Source: Kiritimatiellota bacterium (lineage in GTDB: Bacteria > Verrucomicrobiota > Kiritimatiellia > JAAZAB01). From it: DNA of 10,000 nucleotides. The notes beneath the pieces are model-generated. The model did not search any database. It was not told the DNA's origin and worked only from the letters and a program-made list of their open reading frames with translations. A program made the position numbers and the translations under genes. Shown here piece by piece: positions 1 to 7,083 of the stretch; within the stretch, counting starts at the first letter, position 1; every line of letters begins with the position of its first letter. Location: NCBI GenBank assembly GCA_008636095.1, contig VSJD01000272.1:1-10000 (forward strand). The letters run 5' to 3'.

Positions 1-2044
1 GTTGCAGGATGCCTTGTAGCATGTGTGACATGCCGCCAATAGTGTAAGTCATATCTGAAAAGAAACCGGGATATTTAAGCATTGCGTTGAACACGTCTTC
101 CGCCTGGCGGGCGTATGCAAAAGCTTCTGAAACGCGGTTTTTAGCCGCCAGTTCTTGAGACTTGATAATGTAAAGCCCGCCAAGGTTGATTAGCTTGTGG
201 GGAGAGTAAGGATCGTATTTTGTGGCGGCTTCAACCTCGCGAATTTTATCATCCACCGACACGGGAATATTCCGGCCCGTATAGTTGGGGTAAATCAATG
301 CACGGTATTCTTGCAGGCGGACGTTCCATATGTAGTAGTCCATGGATTTTCGCAGATATAGAAGGGTTTGTTCGTCAAATCGGCCGGAAGAGGCCAGCGC
401 GATGGCTATTTTCAGGTACTGGTCTCCCTTTCTACGCGACCAGTCGTCCCGGAATACGGCCCAGCCGCCCGCAACGGCGGCTATGGTCAACAGCATGTAA
501 ACAAAGCGGGGTATGGTTAATTTTATCTGTAGTCCCACGCCTGCCTTCTCAACGTGCATGACATATATGCCGGTTAGCATGCCGGCAAAGCTCCATAGCA
601 GGGTGGGCGCCAGGGGAAGCTGTAAAGGAAAATCCATCAGCGCGTTGATACTCAGCCCGACAATTCCGGTCATCAGACACAGAGACAGCAGGCGGGGTTC
701 GTAGATTTTGGCGCTGGTCCCGATCCGCCAAGTCATCACCAGAAGGGTCAGAAAGACACCAAGATACGCCAAGCCGCCCAAAATTCCCAGTTCCACAAAG
801 GCTTGTTCAAGGTCGTTATGCATCCGGCTGGGGCGCGCATACATTGAAAAACCGTCGGGAGGCGTCGGGAAGACGGCTTGGTAGTAGGCGGGATACACCG
901 TATGAAAAGCCCCGATGCCCACACCGTGAAAAGGACGGTCCTTGATCATGGCCAGTCCATTCAGGTCGTAGGCAACACGTACGTCGTTATTGTCTTGCAT
1001 GGTCATCCGGATAAGACTGCGAACCTGCTCAATTACGCTTTGCATCCCGAGCTTACCCCGCAAGCTAGTGCCGCCAATGGTCGCGAGACAAACTACGGCC
1101 AGCAGGATCAGAACTGTTTTGGTAAAGAAAGTTTTAATGGTTTGCCGATATTGTTGATGCAATAACAGCCAACTTACGAAAAAGATTGCCGCGCATAGGG
1201 CGGAAAGCCAGCTGGCGCGGCTACGGGTATACAACAAGGTGATCACACCCATGGCGAATAACGTAATTGCGGCAAGCCGGGCCAGCCTTTTGCGGCTGGA
1301 CAGGAACAAGTAAAAAACGGCAGGCAGGGTCAACACCAGGTAAGAACCAAACAAATTTTTATTGGCCTGGGTGCCGGCGGGAGGGGCTACTTGGCAGAAA
1401 TAGTCCAGAAATAAATTATGGTGAAAAAAAGGCAGTGTGTCGGCAATGGGCTTATCCATCCCATCCGGAAAATGAACGGCGCGCAAGAGGGCGGTAAATC
1501 CGGCGGTAACATAATTCCATGGCGGGAAAACGGCCGTAACGCTGGCGTCGGTGATGACATGGAACTGGGCAATGCCGATCAGGCAGTTAAATCCAACCCC
1601 AAAAGCCACCATCCACAACAGGCTTGTATACCATTTTTCATGACGTAGCAGATAAATGAACCCAAACACAGCGGTATATCCTGAAAAATGCTTTAAAGAC
1701 CACCAGCTGTGATAGGGGCTAAGAGTCCACAACATGGATAGAGCAGAAAAAAAAATCAAAAAAACCACCAGCCATATGATGGGTGGCGCGCGGAACGTGA
1801 TCACATTCTGGCGCCGGTTCAGGCAGAAGAGAAAACAGGCAATTACCAGGATTATGACGGTCCAGTGGGTCAAATACCAGCGGGAGTCGCCGGACACCTC
1901 GGCAACGGAAATGTCATAGGATACTGACACTGCCAATAGGGATAGGGCAATCAGAAACCGCCCGAATTTATAGAACCAGACCGGGGTTTCCGGTACACGT
2001 ACAGAGGCGGCCGTCTTTTTGGCAGTCTTTTTGGTTATGGGCAT
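1..2044 (-). CDS. O-antigen ligase / Wzy-C family membrane protein with TPR-like C-terminal region (3' end outside window)
   Basis: This frame stays open from the ATG at 2044 to the left edge (681 residues visible). It is a polytopic inner-membrane protein of the O-antigen ligase/polymerase superfamily, whose members join lipid-linked polysaccharide to lipid A core or polymerise it, or glycosylate proteins, on the periplasmic side. Hydrophobic segments lie near residues 28-42, 61-75, 88-103, 122-132, 142-158, 232-248, 257-271, 278-295, 309-325, 418-437, 452-468, 481-497 and 512-529. Family signatures are TQANKNLFGSYL (225-236), YTRSRASWLSA (272-282, candidate functional arginines) and SRMHNDLEQAFVELGILGG (406-424, candidate functional His409) before the last membrane segments. 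Residues from about 540 onward are soluble and helical, resembling TPRs, as in ligases with a periplasmic extension. Ligase, polymerase and protein O-oligosaccharyltransferase cannot be separated from sequence alone. The start is uncertain: the same frame is open further upstream, with GTG codons but no clear Shine-Dalgarno site. Confidence 0.85.
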   Translation of the reverse strand, partial: MPITKKTAKKTAASVRVPETPVWFYKFGRFLIALSLLAVSVSYDISVAEVSGDSRWYLTHWTVIILVIACFLFCLNRRQNVITFRAPPIIWLVVFLIFFSALSMLWTLSPYHSWWSLKHFSGYTAVFGFIYLLRHEKWYTSLLWMVAFGVGFNCLIGIAQFHVITDASVTAVFPPWNYVTAGFTALLRAVHFPDGMDKPIADTLPFFHHNLFLDYFCQVAPPAGTQANKNLFGSYLVLTLPAVFYLFLSSRKRLARLAAITLFAMGVITLLYTRSRASWLSALCAAIFFVSWLLLHQQYRQTIKTFFTKTVLILLAVVCLATIGGTSLRGKLGMQSVIEQVRSLIRMTMQDNNDVRVAYDLNGLAMIKDRPFHGVGIGAFHTVYPAYYQAVFPTPPDGFSMYARPSRMHNDLEQAFVELGILGGLAYLGVFLTLLVMTWRIGTSAKIYEPRLLSLCLMTGIVGLSINALMDFPLQLPLAPTLLWSFAGMLTGIYVMHVEKAGVGLQIKLTIPRFVYMLLTIAAVAGGWAVFRDDWSRRKGDQYLKIAIALASSGRFDEQTLLYLRKSMDYYIWNVRLQEYRALIYPNYTGRNIPVSVDDKIREVEAATKYDPYSPHKLINLGGLYIIKSQELAAKNRVSEAFAYARQAEDVFNAMLKYPGFFSDMTYTIGGMSHMLQGILQ

Positions 2045-2051
2045 ACGCGCC

Positions 2052-2080
2052 ACGATAGATGTAAAGATTACTACTGTCAA
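2052..2080 (-). promoter_or_regulatory. Candidate sigma70-type promoter of the O-antigen ligase-like gene
   Basis: On the minus strand a perfect -35 TTGACA (2080-2075) is followed after 17 bases by TATCGT (2057-2052, four of six consensus bases). Only seven bases separate the -10 element from the ATG at 2044, so transcription would begin at or next to the start codon, giving a leaderless message. No Shine-Dalgarno sequence is visible before this ATG, which fits. An alternative is that the real start is an upstream in-frame GTG or TTG and this match is fortuitous. Confidence 0.4.
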
Positions 2081-2148
2081 GATTGCCCAGGGTGGGAATG
2101 ACAGCACGTAGAGTGTGGAGCGTATAGCGTAAAAGCGCGGGAATCGTC

Positions 2149-2194
2149 AAAAACGAAACAGGCTGGAGCGGGTCACGCTCCAGCCTGTTTCGTT
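2149..2194 (-). terminator. Strong rho-independent terminator downstream of the six-repeat protein gene
   Basis: A perfect 19-bp inverted repeat (arms 2152-2170 and 2176-2194) encloses a 5-base loop. Read on the minus strand, the hairpin is followed by a run of five T (2153-2149, overlapping the stem base). It begins 18 bases after the stop codon of the gene ending at 2212. Its polarity suits the minus strand, since the plus-strand side lacks a comparable T run directly after the stem. It should separate transcription of the exoprotein genes from the ligase-like gene. Confidence 0.85.
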
Positions 2195-2211
2195 ATCTTT
2201 TACAGACTACT

Positions 2212-4356
2212 TTACTGCACGGGGGTCCAGCCAGGCCCACCCCAAGCGCCACCTTGGTTGAGGAGGATTCCGTTCACCAACGAGTAGATGGACCAATAGC
2301 CTTCACGATACACGGCCAAGTCGGACTTACCGTCACCGTCATAGTCCCCTCGCACCGGGGTCCAGTTCGACCCGCCCCACACGCCACCGTTAAGCATGAT
2401 CATTCCGTTCGCCAACGAGTAGATTGACCAATAGCCGTGACTGTAAACGGTCAGGTCGGACTTGCCGTCACCGTCATAGTCCCCTGATACCGGGGTCCAG
2501 CTCGCCCCACCCCATTCGCCAGCGTTGAGCAGGATCATTCCGTTCGCCAACGAGTAGATCGACCAATAGCCGGCACTATACACGGCCAGGTCGGACTTAC
2601 CGTCACCGTCATAGTCCCCGGGCACCGGGGTCCAGTTCGCCCCACCCCATTCGCCAGCGTTGAGCAGAATGATTCCGTTCGCCAACGAGTAGATTGACCA
2701 ATAGCCGTGACTGTACACGGCCAGGTCGGACTTGCCGTCCCCGTCATAATCCCCTGACACCGGAGTCCAGTTCGCCCCACCCCATTCGCCAGCGTTGAGC
2801 AGGATCATTCCGTTCACCAACGAGTAGATTGACCAATAGCCGTGACGATACACGGCCAAGTCGGCCTGACCGTCACCGTCATAGTCACCTGGCACCGTGA
2901 TGTATTCAGCCCCGCCCCATTCGCCAACGTTGTTGAGGATGGTTCCGTTCGCCAACGAGTAGATGGTCCAATAGCCGTGACGATACACGGCCAGATCGGT
3001 CTTGCCGTCTCCGTCATAGTCCCCAAATACGTCCGTAGCAATCACTCCCATTTGAGCGGCAACGGGACTATGGAAAGTAAAGGTCAACCGCGTTTCGAAG
3101 CCGGAATCACCGTTGGTGCCGCTGTTATAGGCATAAACGATGTTCGTGCCGCCGGCAATCCGGGTAAATTCCGTCGTCACTTCAGTGGTGTCTCCTTCAC
3201 TGACGTTATTGGAAGTGTAATGCGTGACATAGCCTGCGAGCAAGTTGGTCGCTCGGTCCACAGGAACGCCCCACTCGGCCAGCAGTGTGTCAGAGATAAA
3301 GGCCTTGAGATAACTGGTGGTATTGCTTTGGCCATTCACCTTCAGACCTATGCCCGCACGGCCGCCGCCAATGTCGCCGACTTCCGGGCTCACATCCATG
3401 TAATGCGCGGTGGTGCACATGATCATGCCTTCCATAAACGCCGCATCATTGGTATCCGCCACGAACAAGGGCGCACAACCAACGTGCGCCTGGTAATTCG
3501 TCGTGTCTCCACTACGCCACGGCTGGCAACTAAGGACATCCGTTTCCAGAATGCCTTCTCCAGCCGGATTGGTTGCCACGGTCGGCGTCCATACAAAGCG
3601 CTCTATTTCGCCAAAGCCCATCAAACTGGTCGGGCGCGCATGCAGGGTCATGTTAAACCGGAACGGCGTGCCGTTCGTCCGATACGCGCCGGTATCCATG
3701 TAGGCCTTTTCTTGTTCTTCTGCATTCATTTCGGCAGTGATCGTCACACCCGTCGGGTTGTTCATGAGGTTGCATCCGATACTGACCGAGCCGACATTCG
3801 TATCCGCAATCTTGATGTTATGAACTGCGACCAGGTTAAGATCAATATTTGTAAACGCCATGTTGGCGTCATAGGCAGTGGGGCTTACATCAGCCGCGAC
3901 TTTCACGCTGTTCATAGTCCCGCCGATTGTCCGGACCACGGTTACGGCAGTGGCGCTTACATCCTGGCTGCCGATCGTCAGGTCCGTTGCGACAACCTGT
4001 ACATTAAAGTCGCCGGTAAAATAAGGATTCCAGGACGTATTAGTCCAAGTACAGATACCTTGCTCCACGTCGTATTTGGGCAACCCGTCTTTCAATGCGG
4101 GAAGAAGAGGAAGGAACGTGAGGACTTCGGGCTGGAACAACTGGCCAATCAGGCCGTTGGTTGACATGACACTGAGCATCACCTGGGCGGGATGTGTGAT
4201 ATCGACTATTTCGATCGTGGCCGTGACCGTCACATTACTACCATCGGCATTCGTGGCCCCAGTAACGATTGGGGTCGAGACCGAAATAGTTACCGTCGCC
4301 TGTGCGCTGATCGCCAATGCCACCAGCAAACCTGTCAGAACGACTACTGTTTTCAT
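2212..4356 (-). CDS. Secreted protein of unknown function with Ig-like N-terminal part and six-repeat Ca-loop C-terminal module
   Basis: A 714-residue protein. Residues 1-20 (MKTVVVLTGLLVALAISAQA) form a Sec signal peptide with likely cleavage after AQA. Residues 21-143 are beta-rich and threonine/valine-rich, reading like one Ig-like or cadherin-like domain. Residues 144-440 are a larger part that I do not recognise; no protease or glycosidase motif was found. It has four cysteines in its middle (Cys195, 277, 294, 314), possibly disulphide-forming. Residues 445-714 are six exact 45-residue units with GDYDGDGKSDLAVY and GYWSIYSL cores; the protein ends at the last unit (GWTPVQ). The start is secured by AGGAGGAG (4368-4361) four bases before the ATG. 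Leader and promoter resemble those of the cysteine protease gene upstream, from which it is separated by 168 bp. The shared tail suggests a third exported effector or binding protein of the same surface set. Confidence 0.85.
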   Translation of the reverse strand: MKTVVVLTGLLVALAISAQATVTISVSTPIVTGATNADGSNVTVTATIEIVDITHPAQVMLSVMSTNGLIGQLFQPEVLTFLPLLPALKDGLPKYDVEQGICTWTNTSWNPYFTGDFNVQVVATDLTIGSQDVSATAVTVVRTIGGTMNSVKVAADVSPTAYDANMAFTNIDLNLVAVHNIKIADTNVGSVSIGCNLMNNPTGVTITAEMNAEEQEKAYMDTGAYRTNGTPFRFNMTLHARPTSLMGFGEIERFVWTPTVATNPAGEGILETDVLSCQPWRSGDTTNYQAHVGCAPLFVADTNDAAFMEGMIMCTTAHYMDVSPEVGDIGGGRAGIGLKVNGQSNTTSYLKAFISDTLLAEWGVPVDRATNLLAGYVTHYTSNNVSEGDTTEVTTEFTRIAGGTNIVYAYNSGTNGDSGFETRLTFTFHSPVAAQMGVIATDVFGDYDGDGKTDLAVYRHGYWTIYSLANGTILNNVGEWGGAEYITVPGDYDGDGQADLAVYRHGYWSIYSLVNGMILLNAGEWGGANWTPVSGDYDGDGKSDLAVYSHGYWSIYSLANGIILLNAGEWGGANWTPVPGDYDGDGKSDLAVYSAGYWSIYSLANGMILLNAGEWGGASWTPVSGDYDGDGKSDLTVYSHGYWSIYSLANGMIMLNGGVWGGSNWTPVRGDYDGDGKSDLAVYREGYWSIYSLVNGILLNQGGAWGGPGWTPVQ
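2215..3024 (-). repeat. Six 135-bp direct repeats encoding the C-terminal module (array A)
   Basis: Six contiguous in-frame units of 135 bp (45 codons) occupy the 3' end of the 714-residue protein gene. Each has D-Y-D-G-D-G-x-x-D, a calcium-loop pattern as in FG-GAP/integrin-type and EF-hand-like loops, then an aromatic segment GYW[ST]IYSL, then NG and [EAV]WGG. Internal units carry SHGYWSIYSL and AGEWGGANWTPV variants, different from the internal units of the other two arrays, so this array is the most diverged. The unit length fits one four-stranded propeller blade and six copies fit a closed propeller, but the fold is inferred. Confidence 0.9.
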
Positions 4357-4360
4357 ACCG

Positions 4361-4368
4361 CTCCTCCT
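4361..4368 (-). promoter_or_regulatory. Ribosome binding site deciding the start of the 714-residue protein
   Basis: AGGAGGAG on the minus strand ends four bases before ATG 4356. It is close to a perfect anti-Shine-Dalgarno match and sits directly before a clear signal peptide, so the start is secure. The equivalent site of the cysteine protease gene has the same spacing. Confidence 0.8.
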
Positions 4369-4421
4369 GGTTGGATTAATTAAACACCGACGTTTCAGAG
4401 GGAAAAGAATCTGCAGCCTTT

Positions 4422-4443
4422 TAAAACGATTCTAAAACGATTC
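4422..4443. repeat. Perfect 11-bp tandem duplication in the exoprotein 5' untranslated region
   Basis: The unit taaaacgattc occurs twice back to back (4422-4432 and 4433-4443). The corresponding place upstream of the cysteine protease gene has a single related copy (taaacaattc), so one copy was gained here or lost there. It lies between the candidate promoter and the ribosome binding site, and could be a binding site or a slippage product. Confidence 0.7.
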
Positions 4444-4458
4444 CTATACTTCTTTTCT

Positions 4459-4488
4459 AAAATAGATTATCCCTGCTAACTATGTCAA
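4459..4488 (-). promoter_or_regulatory. Candidate promoter of the 714-residue exoprotein gene
   Basis: On the minus strand TTGACA (4488-4483) is followed after 18 bases by TATTTT (4464-4459). This predicts a leader of roughly 95 bases. The surrounding sequence, including the GTGTTGAC context and a CCTATACT block (plus strand, around 4443-4450), recurs upstream of the cysteine protease gene, which supports a functional regulatory region. The -10 match is only moderate. Confidence 0.45.
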
Positions 4489-4524
4489 CACTTATTTTCA
4501 TTTATTTTTCAGGCACAGACAATA

Positions 4525-6762
4525 TTAACGCACTGGGGTCCAGTCCGGCCCGCCCCACGCGCCTCCGTTGTTGAGGATGATTCCGTTCGCCAACGAGTAG
4601 ATGGACCAATAACCGGCACGGTAAAAGGCCAGGTCAGACTTGCCGTCACCGTCATAGTCGCCGGGCACCGGGATGGAATCTGCATCGCCCCACGCCCCTC
4701 CGTTGATGAGAATTAATCCGTTCGCCAGCGAGTAGATGGACCAATAGCCGGCATTATACACGGCCAGGTCGGCCTTGCCGTCACCGTCATAGTCACCAGG
4801 CACCGGGATGGAATCTGCATCACCCCACGCGCCTCCGTTGAGCAGAATCATTCCATTCGCCAACGAGTAGATGGACCAATAGCCGGCATTATACACGGCC
4901 AGGTCGGACTTGCCGTCACCGTCATAATCCCCGGACACCGGGATGGAGTCTGTATCGCCCCACGCCCCTCCGTTGATGAGAATTAATCCGTTTGCCAACG
5001 AGTAGATGGACCAATAACCGGCATTATACACGGCCAGGTCAGACATGCCGTCACCGTCGTAGTCGCCGGGCACCGGGATGGAATCCGACCCGCCCCACGC
5101 CCCTCCGTTGATGAGAATTAATCCGTTTACCAGCGAGTAGATCGACCAATAACCGGCATTATACACGGCCAGGTCGGCCTTACCGTCACCGTCATAGTCA
5201 CCGGGCACTGTGGTCCAGCCCGACCCACCCCACGCGCCCCCGTTGAGCAGGATCATTCCGTTCACCAACGAGTAAATGGACCAATAGCCCTCACGGTACG
5301 CGGCCAAGTCAGACTTGCAGTCACCGTCATAGTCGCCGACGACAGTCCGAACATACGCAGCATAAGCTTTGATGCACACGTTGGCAGTGGGATCGTCGGT
5401 TGTCATGTCGCTCCACGAAGTTCCATCTGCGCTCGTGTAACTTTGGCCGGGGGCGGACGTTGCCCGACTGCTGTATCCTGGCCTGGCGTATTCATACGCC
5501 ACCGGGTATGTGTACGAGGAGTTGACGAATTCAATCACCACCGAAAACAACTGGCCGGATGCGAATGTCACCGGCGTGTTCAAGGCAACGGTGTGATAGC
5601 CGGAGTATGCGAAAGTGCCGGTTTGCGTCAACTCCAGGGTCCCGCTCCGGGGACTGCCAGCCGTTATGTTCCGGTAGATATAGATTTTATAATGCATATC
5701 AATATCCGTCGCGTAAAACCCCACGCCGCGCAAGGTTCCGCTGTTCGTGGCGGTAAAAATGTTGGCGCCCCAGGCGTTCGTGGAGCTGTAGCCTGTTTTG
5801 CCTACCATGCCCAGCGGATCGTACTGATAAACCGAGTTGTAATTAGTGACGGCTTCCGCGTTGTTAAATGTCGCATTCTCGTCATAACCCATTTTTGAAT
5901 CATAATAGGAACAGTAGAAATAACCATTGTCGCCCCAGTTCGTGCCCCAACTGTTCCGAACGATGAAAGCGCCGTTCCCGGCCGGGGTTTGCACGAAGTT
6001 TGTGGCGGCATAATTGTCATCCCAGCCGACAATCGCCACGGCATGATCGGAATTTGAGGTGCCGTAATAATAGAATGAGAAATTGGTGGAATTGTAATAT
6101 AAGTTGGTAAAATCGGAGCACATGCTCACATACATGGCGCCATAGTTCACGACCGCCTGTTTGATGGTGGTGTTGTCCAGGGCAGAGGCTTTCAGGGAAA
6201 GAAACAGAACTTCCTGCACGTGTTTCTGCACGGTCAGGTTGGCAGGACTGTGGCCCGGGCCATTGGTGTAGGGATCGTCCACCTCATTAATGGGGCCCGA
6301 CCAGCGCGTCAGGTAGGCCGTGGACATCACCGCATCGCCGCCATTGTTATACAGGTAGTCAAAACCATGATTATTTGCCATATTGTTGACTGAAAAATAG
6401 CGTTCTTCAGCCGGCATCAGGGTGGATTCCAGCGACGAATAAGTGGCAAACGCCCAGCAGGTACCATAGGGATCCTGATCTTTAATGGGCGTCAGCTTGC
6501 CCTGCGTCCGCAGGTCGTAGGATGACGGCAGGGCCCGAAGCGCGCGGGTATGGGCCGGGGTTCGGCCTTTCAGGTAGGAAAAATCCACCGGTGACGGAAT
6601 ATAACCAAGACCATGCCCGTCAACGGTTTTCATGGCGGCTGCCTTTTGGATGCGCTCCTGCTGATACTTAAGAAATGCGGGATTATCCGGCGCATATTGA
6701 AGTTCCTGCGCGCTGATCGTCAATGCCGCCAGCAAACATGTCAGAACGACTGCTGTTTTCAT
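4525..6762 (-). CDS. Secreted papain-like (C1A) cysteine protease with lectin-like domain and six-repeat C-terminal module
   Basis: A 745-residue exported endopeptidase. Residues 1-19 (MKTAVVLTCLLAALTISAQ) are a Sec signal peptide. Residues 20-77 form a short pro-region. The papain fold begins near LPSSYDLR (78) and shows the oxyanion Gln96 and nucleophile Cys102 in KDQDPYGTCWAFA, His240 in SDHAVAIVGWDD, and Asn270 in RNSWGTNWGDNGYF, so all four active-site residues are present. Residues about 305-468 (GVGFYATDIDMHYKIYIY... and ...GQLFSVVIEF) resemble the lectin-like beta domain that follows C1 peptidases in other bacterial secreted proteases. Residues 476-745 are the six 45-residue calcium-loop units, ending PVR. 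The first unit reads DGDCKSD, a Gly-to-Cys change inside the loop. GGGAGGAG (6774-6767) precedes the ATG. It probably acts outside the cell or at its surface in protein degradation; the substrate is unknown. Confidence 0.93.
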   Translation of the reverse strand: MKTAVVLTCLLAALTISAQELQYAPDNPAFLKYQQERIQKAAAMKTVDGHGLGYIPSPVDFSYLKGRTPAHTRALRALPSSYDLRTQGKLTPIKDQDPYGTCWAFATYSSLESTLMPAEERYFSVNNMANNHGFDYLYNNGGDAVMSTAYLTRWSGPINEVDDPYTNGPGHSPANLTVQKHVQEVLFLSLKASALDNTTIKQAVVNYGAMYVSMCSDFTNLYYNSTNFSFYYYGTSNSDHAVAIVGWDDNYAATNFVQTPAGNGAFIVRNSWGTNWGDNGYFYCSYYDSKMGYDENATFNNAEAVTNYNSVYQYDPLGMVGKTGYSSTNAWGANIFTATNSGTLRGVGFYATDIDMHYKIYIYRNITAGSPRSGTLELTQTGTFAYSGYHTVALNTPVTFASGQLFSVVIEFVNSSYTYPVAYEYARPGYSSRATSAPGQSYTSADGTSWSDMTTDDPTANVCIKAYAAYVRTVVGDYDGDCKSDLAAYREGYWSIYSLVNGMILLNGGAWGGSGWTTVPGDYDGDGKADLAVYNAGYWSIYSLVNGLILINGGAWGGSDSIPVPGDYDGDGMSDLAVYNAGYWSIYSLANGLILINGGAWGDTDSIPVSGDYDGDGKSDLAVYNAGYWSIYSLANGMILLNGGAWGDADSIPVPGDYDGDGKADLAVYNAGYWSIYSLANGLILINGGAWGDADSIPVPGDYDGDGKSDLAFYRAGYWSIYSLANGIILNNGGAWGGPDWTPVR
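4528..5337 (-). repeat. Six 135-bp direct repeats encoding the C-terminal module (array B)
   Basis: Six in-frame 135-bp units end the cysteine protease gene. Internal units read NAGYWSIYSL-x-NGLILINGGAWG and DSIPV. The first (5203-5337, REGYWSIYSL and GSGWTTVP) and last (4528-4662, NNGGAWGGPDWTPVR) differ from them and match the first and last units of the serine protease array. By my base count the first units of these two genes differ at 6 of 135 positions and the last units at 11 of 135. Confidence 0.9.
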
Positions 6763-6766
6763 CCTG

Positions 6767-6774
6767 CTCCTCCC
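6767..6774 (-). promoter_or_regulatory. Ribosome binding site of the cysteine protease gene
   Basis: GGGAGGAG on the minus strand ends four bases before the ATG at 6762 and directly precedes the signal peptide, fixing the start. The flanking bases resemble those before the 714-residue protein gene. Confidence 0.8.
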
Positions 6775-6849
6775 GGTTTGATTAACTAAACACCGAAGTT
6801 TACGAAAGAAAGAATCCGTGCCTTTTTAAACAATTCCTATACTATTTCA

Positions 6850-6878
6850 AGCTTATTACCCTCCAAAAACCACGTCAA
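6850..6878 (-). promoter_or_regulatory. Proximal promoter-like site of the cysteine protease gene
   Basis: TTGACG (6878-6873) stands in the same GTGTTGAC context as the promoter of the downstream exoprotein gene. The best -10 at 17 bases is TAAGCT (6855-6850), which is weak; TAATAA (6858-6853) is closer to consensus but the spacing of 14 is too short for a usual sigma70 promoter. Homology to the other regulatory region is the main support. Confidence 0.25.
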
Positions 6879-6922
6879 CACTTATTTCATTTGTTTTTTG
6901 GGGAACCATTGCCTATTTATGG

Positions 6923-6951
6923 TTTAAATCTACCCTCGTCCAGTATGTCAA
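6923..6951 (-). promoter_or_regulatory. Distal candidate promoter of the cysteine protease gene
   Basis: A perfect TTGACA (6951-6946) is followed after 17 bases by TTTAAA (6928-6923). This lies about 160 bases before the ATG and would give a long leader that passes through the proximal site. Together with 4459-4488 and 6850-6878 it forms a recurring GTTGAC...GGGTA-like block. Confidence 0.4.
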
Positions 6952-7083
6952 CATCTTTTTTAGATTTCTTTCTTGATAATGTTTAGTCTATGGGAAGAGC
7001 GAAAAATACGCTATTGGCAAAACCTGATTCGGGTGTAGGAGGAAACACTACAGGAATGGCGGATTGCCTGCCCTGCCTGTCCG

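Noticed and set aside
878..1165. Plus-strand open frames across 220-1919
   Set aside because: They run antisense to the continuous membrane-protein frame and show no recognisable domain.
2045..2150. N-terminal extension of the ligase-like protein (STLYVLSFPPWAILTVVIF...)
   Set aside because: The frame is open back to a TGA near 2150 but has only GTG/TTG codons without a ribosome binding site, and it overlaps a good promoter match. It is left as an uncertainty in the gene entry.
2535..3041. Minus-strand frames giving repeated WPCTVTAIGQSTRWRTE-type peptides
   Set aside because: These are the 135-bp repeats read in the wrong frame. The true frame gives the GDYDGDGKSDLAVY units and ends at one common stop.
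2842..4164. A 440-codon open frame on the plus strand opposite the 714-residue protein gene
   Set aside because: It lies wholly antisense to a gene with a clear signal peptide, ribosome binding site and repeat module, and its translation is low-complexity and unlike any family. It is a shadow frame.
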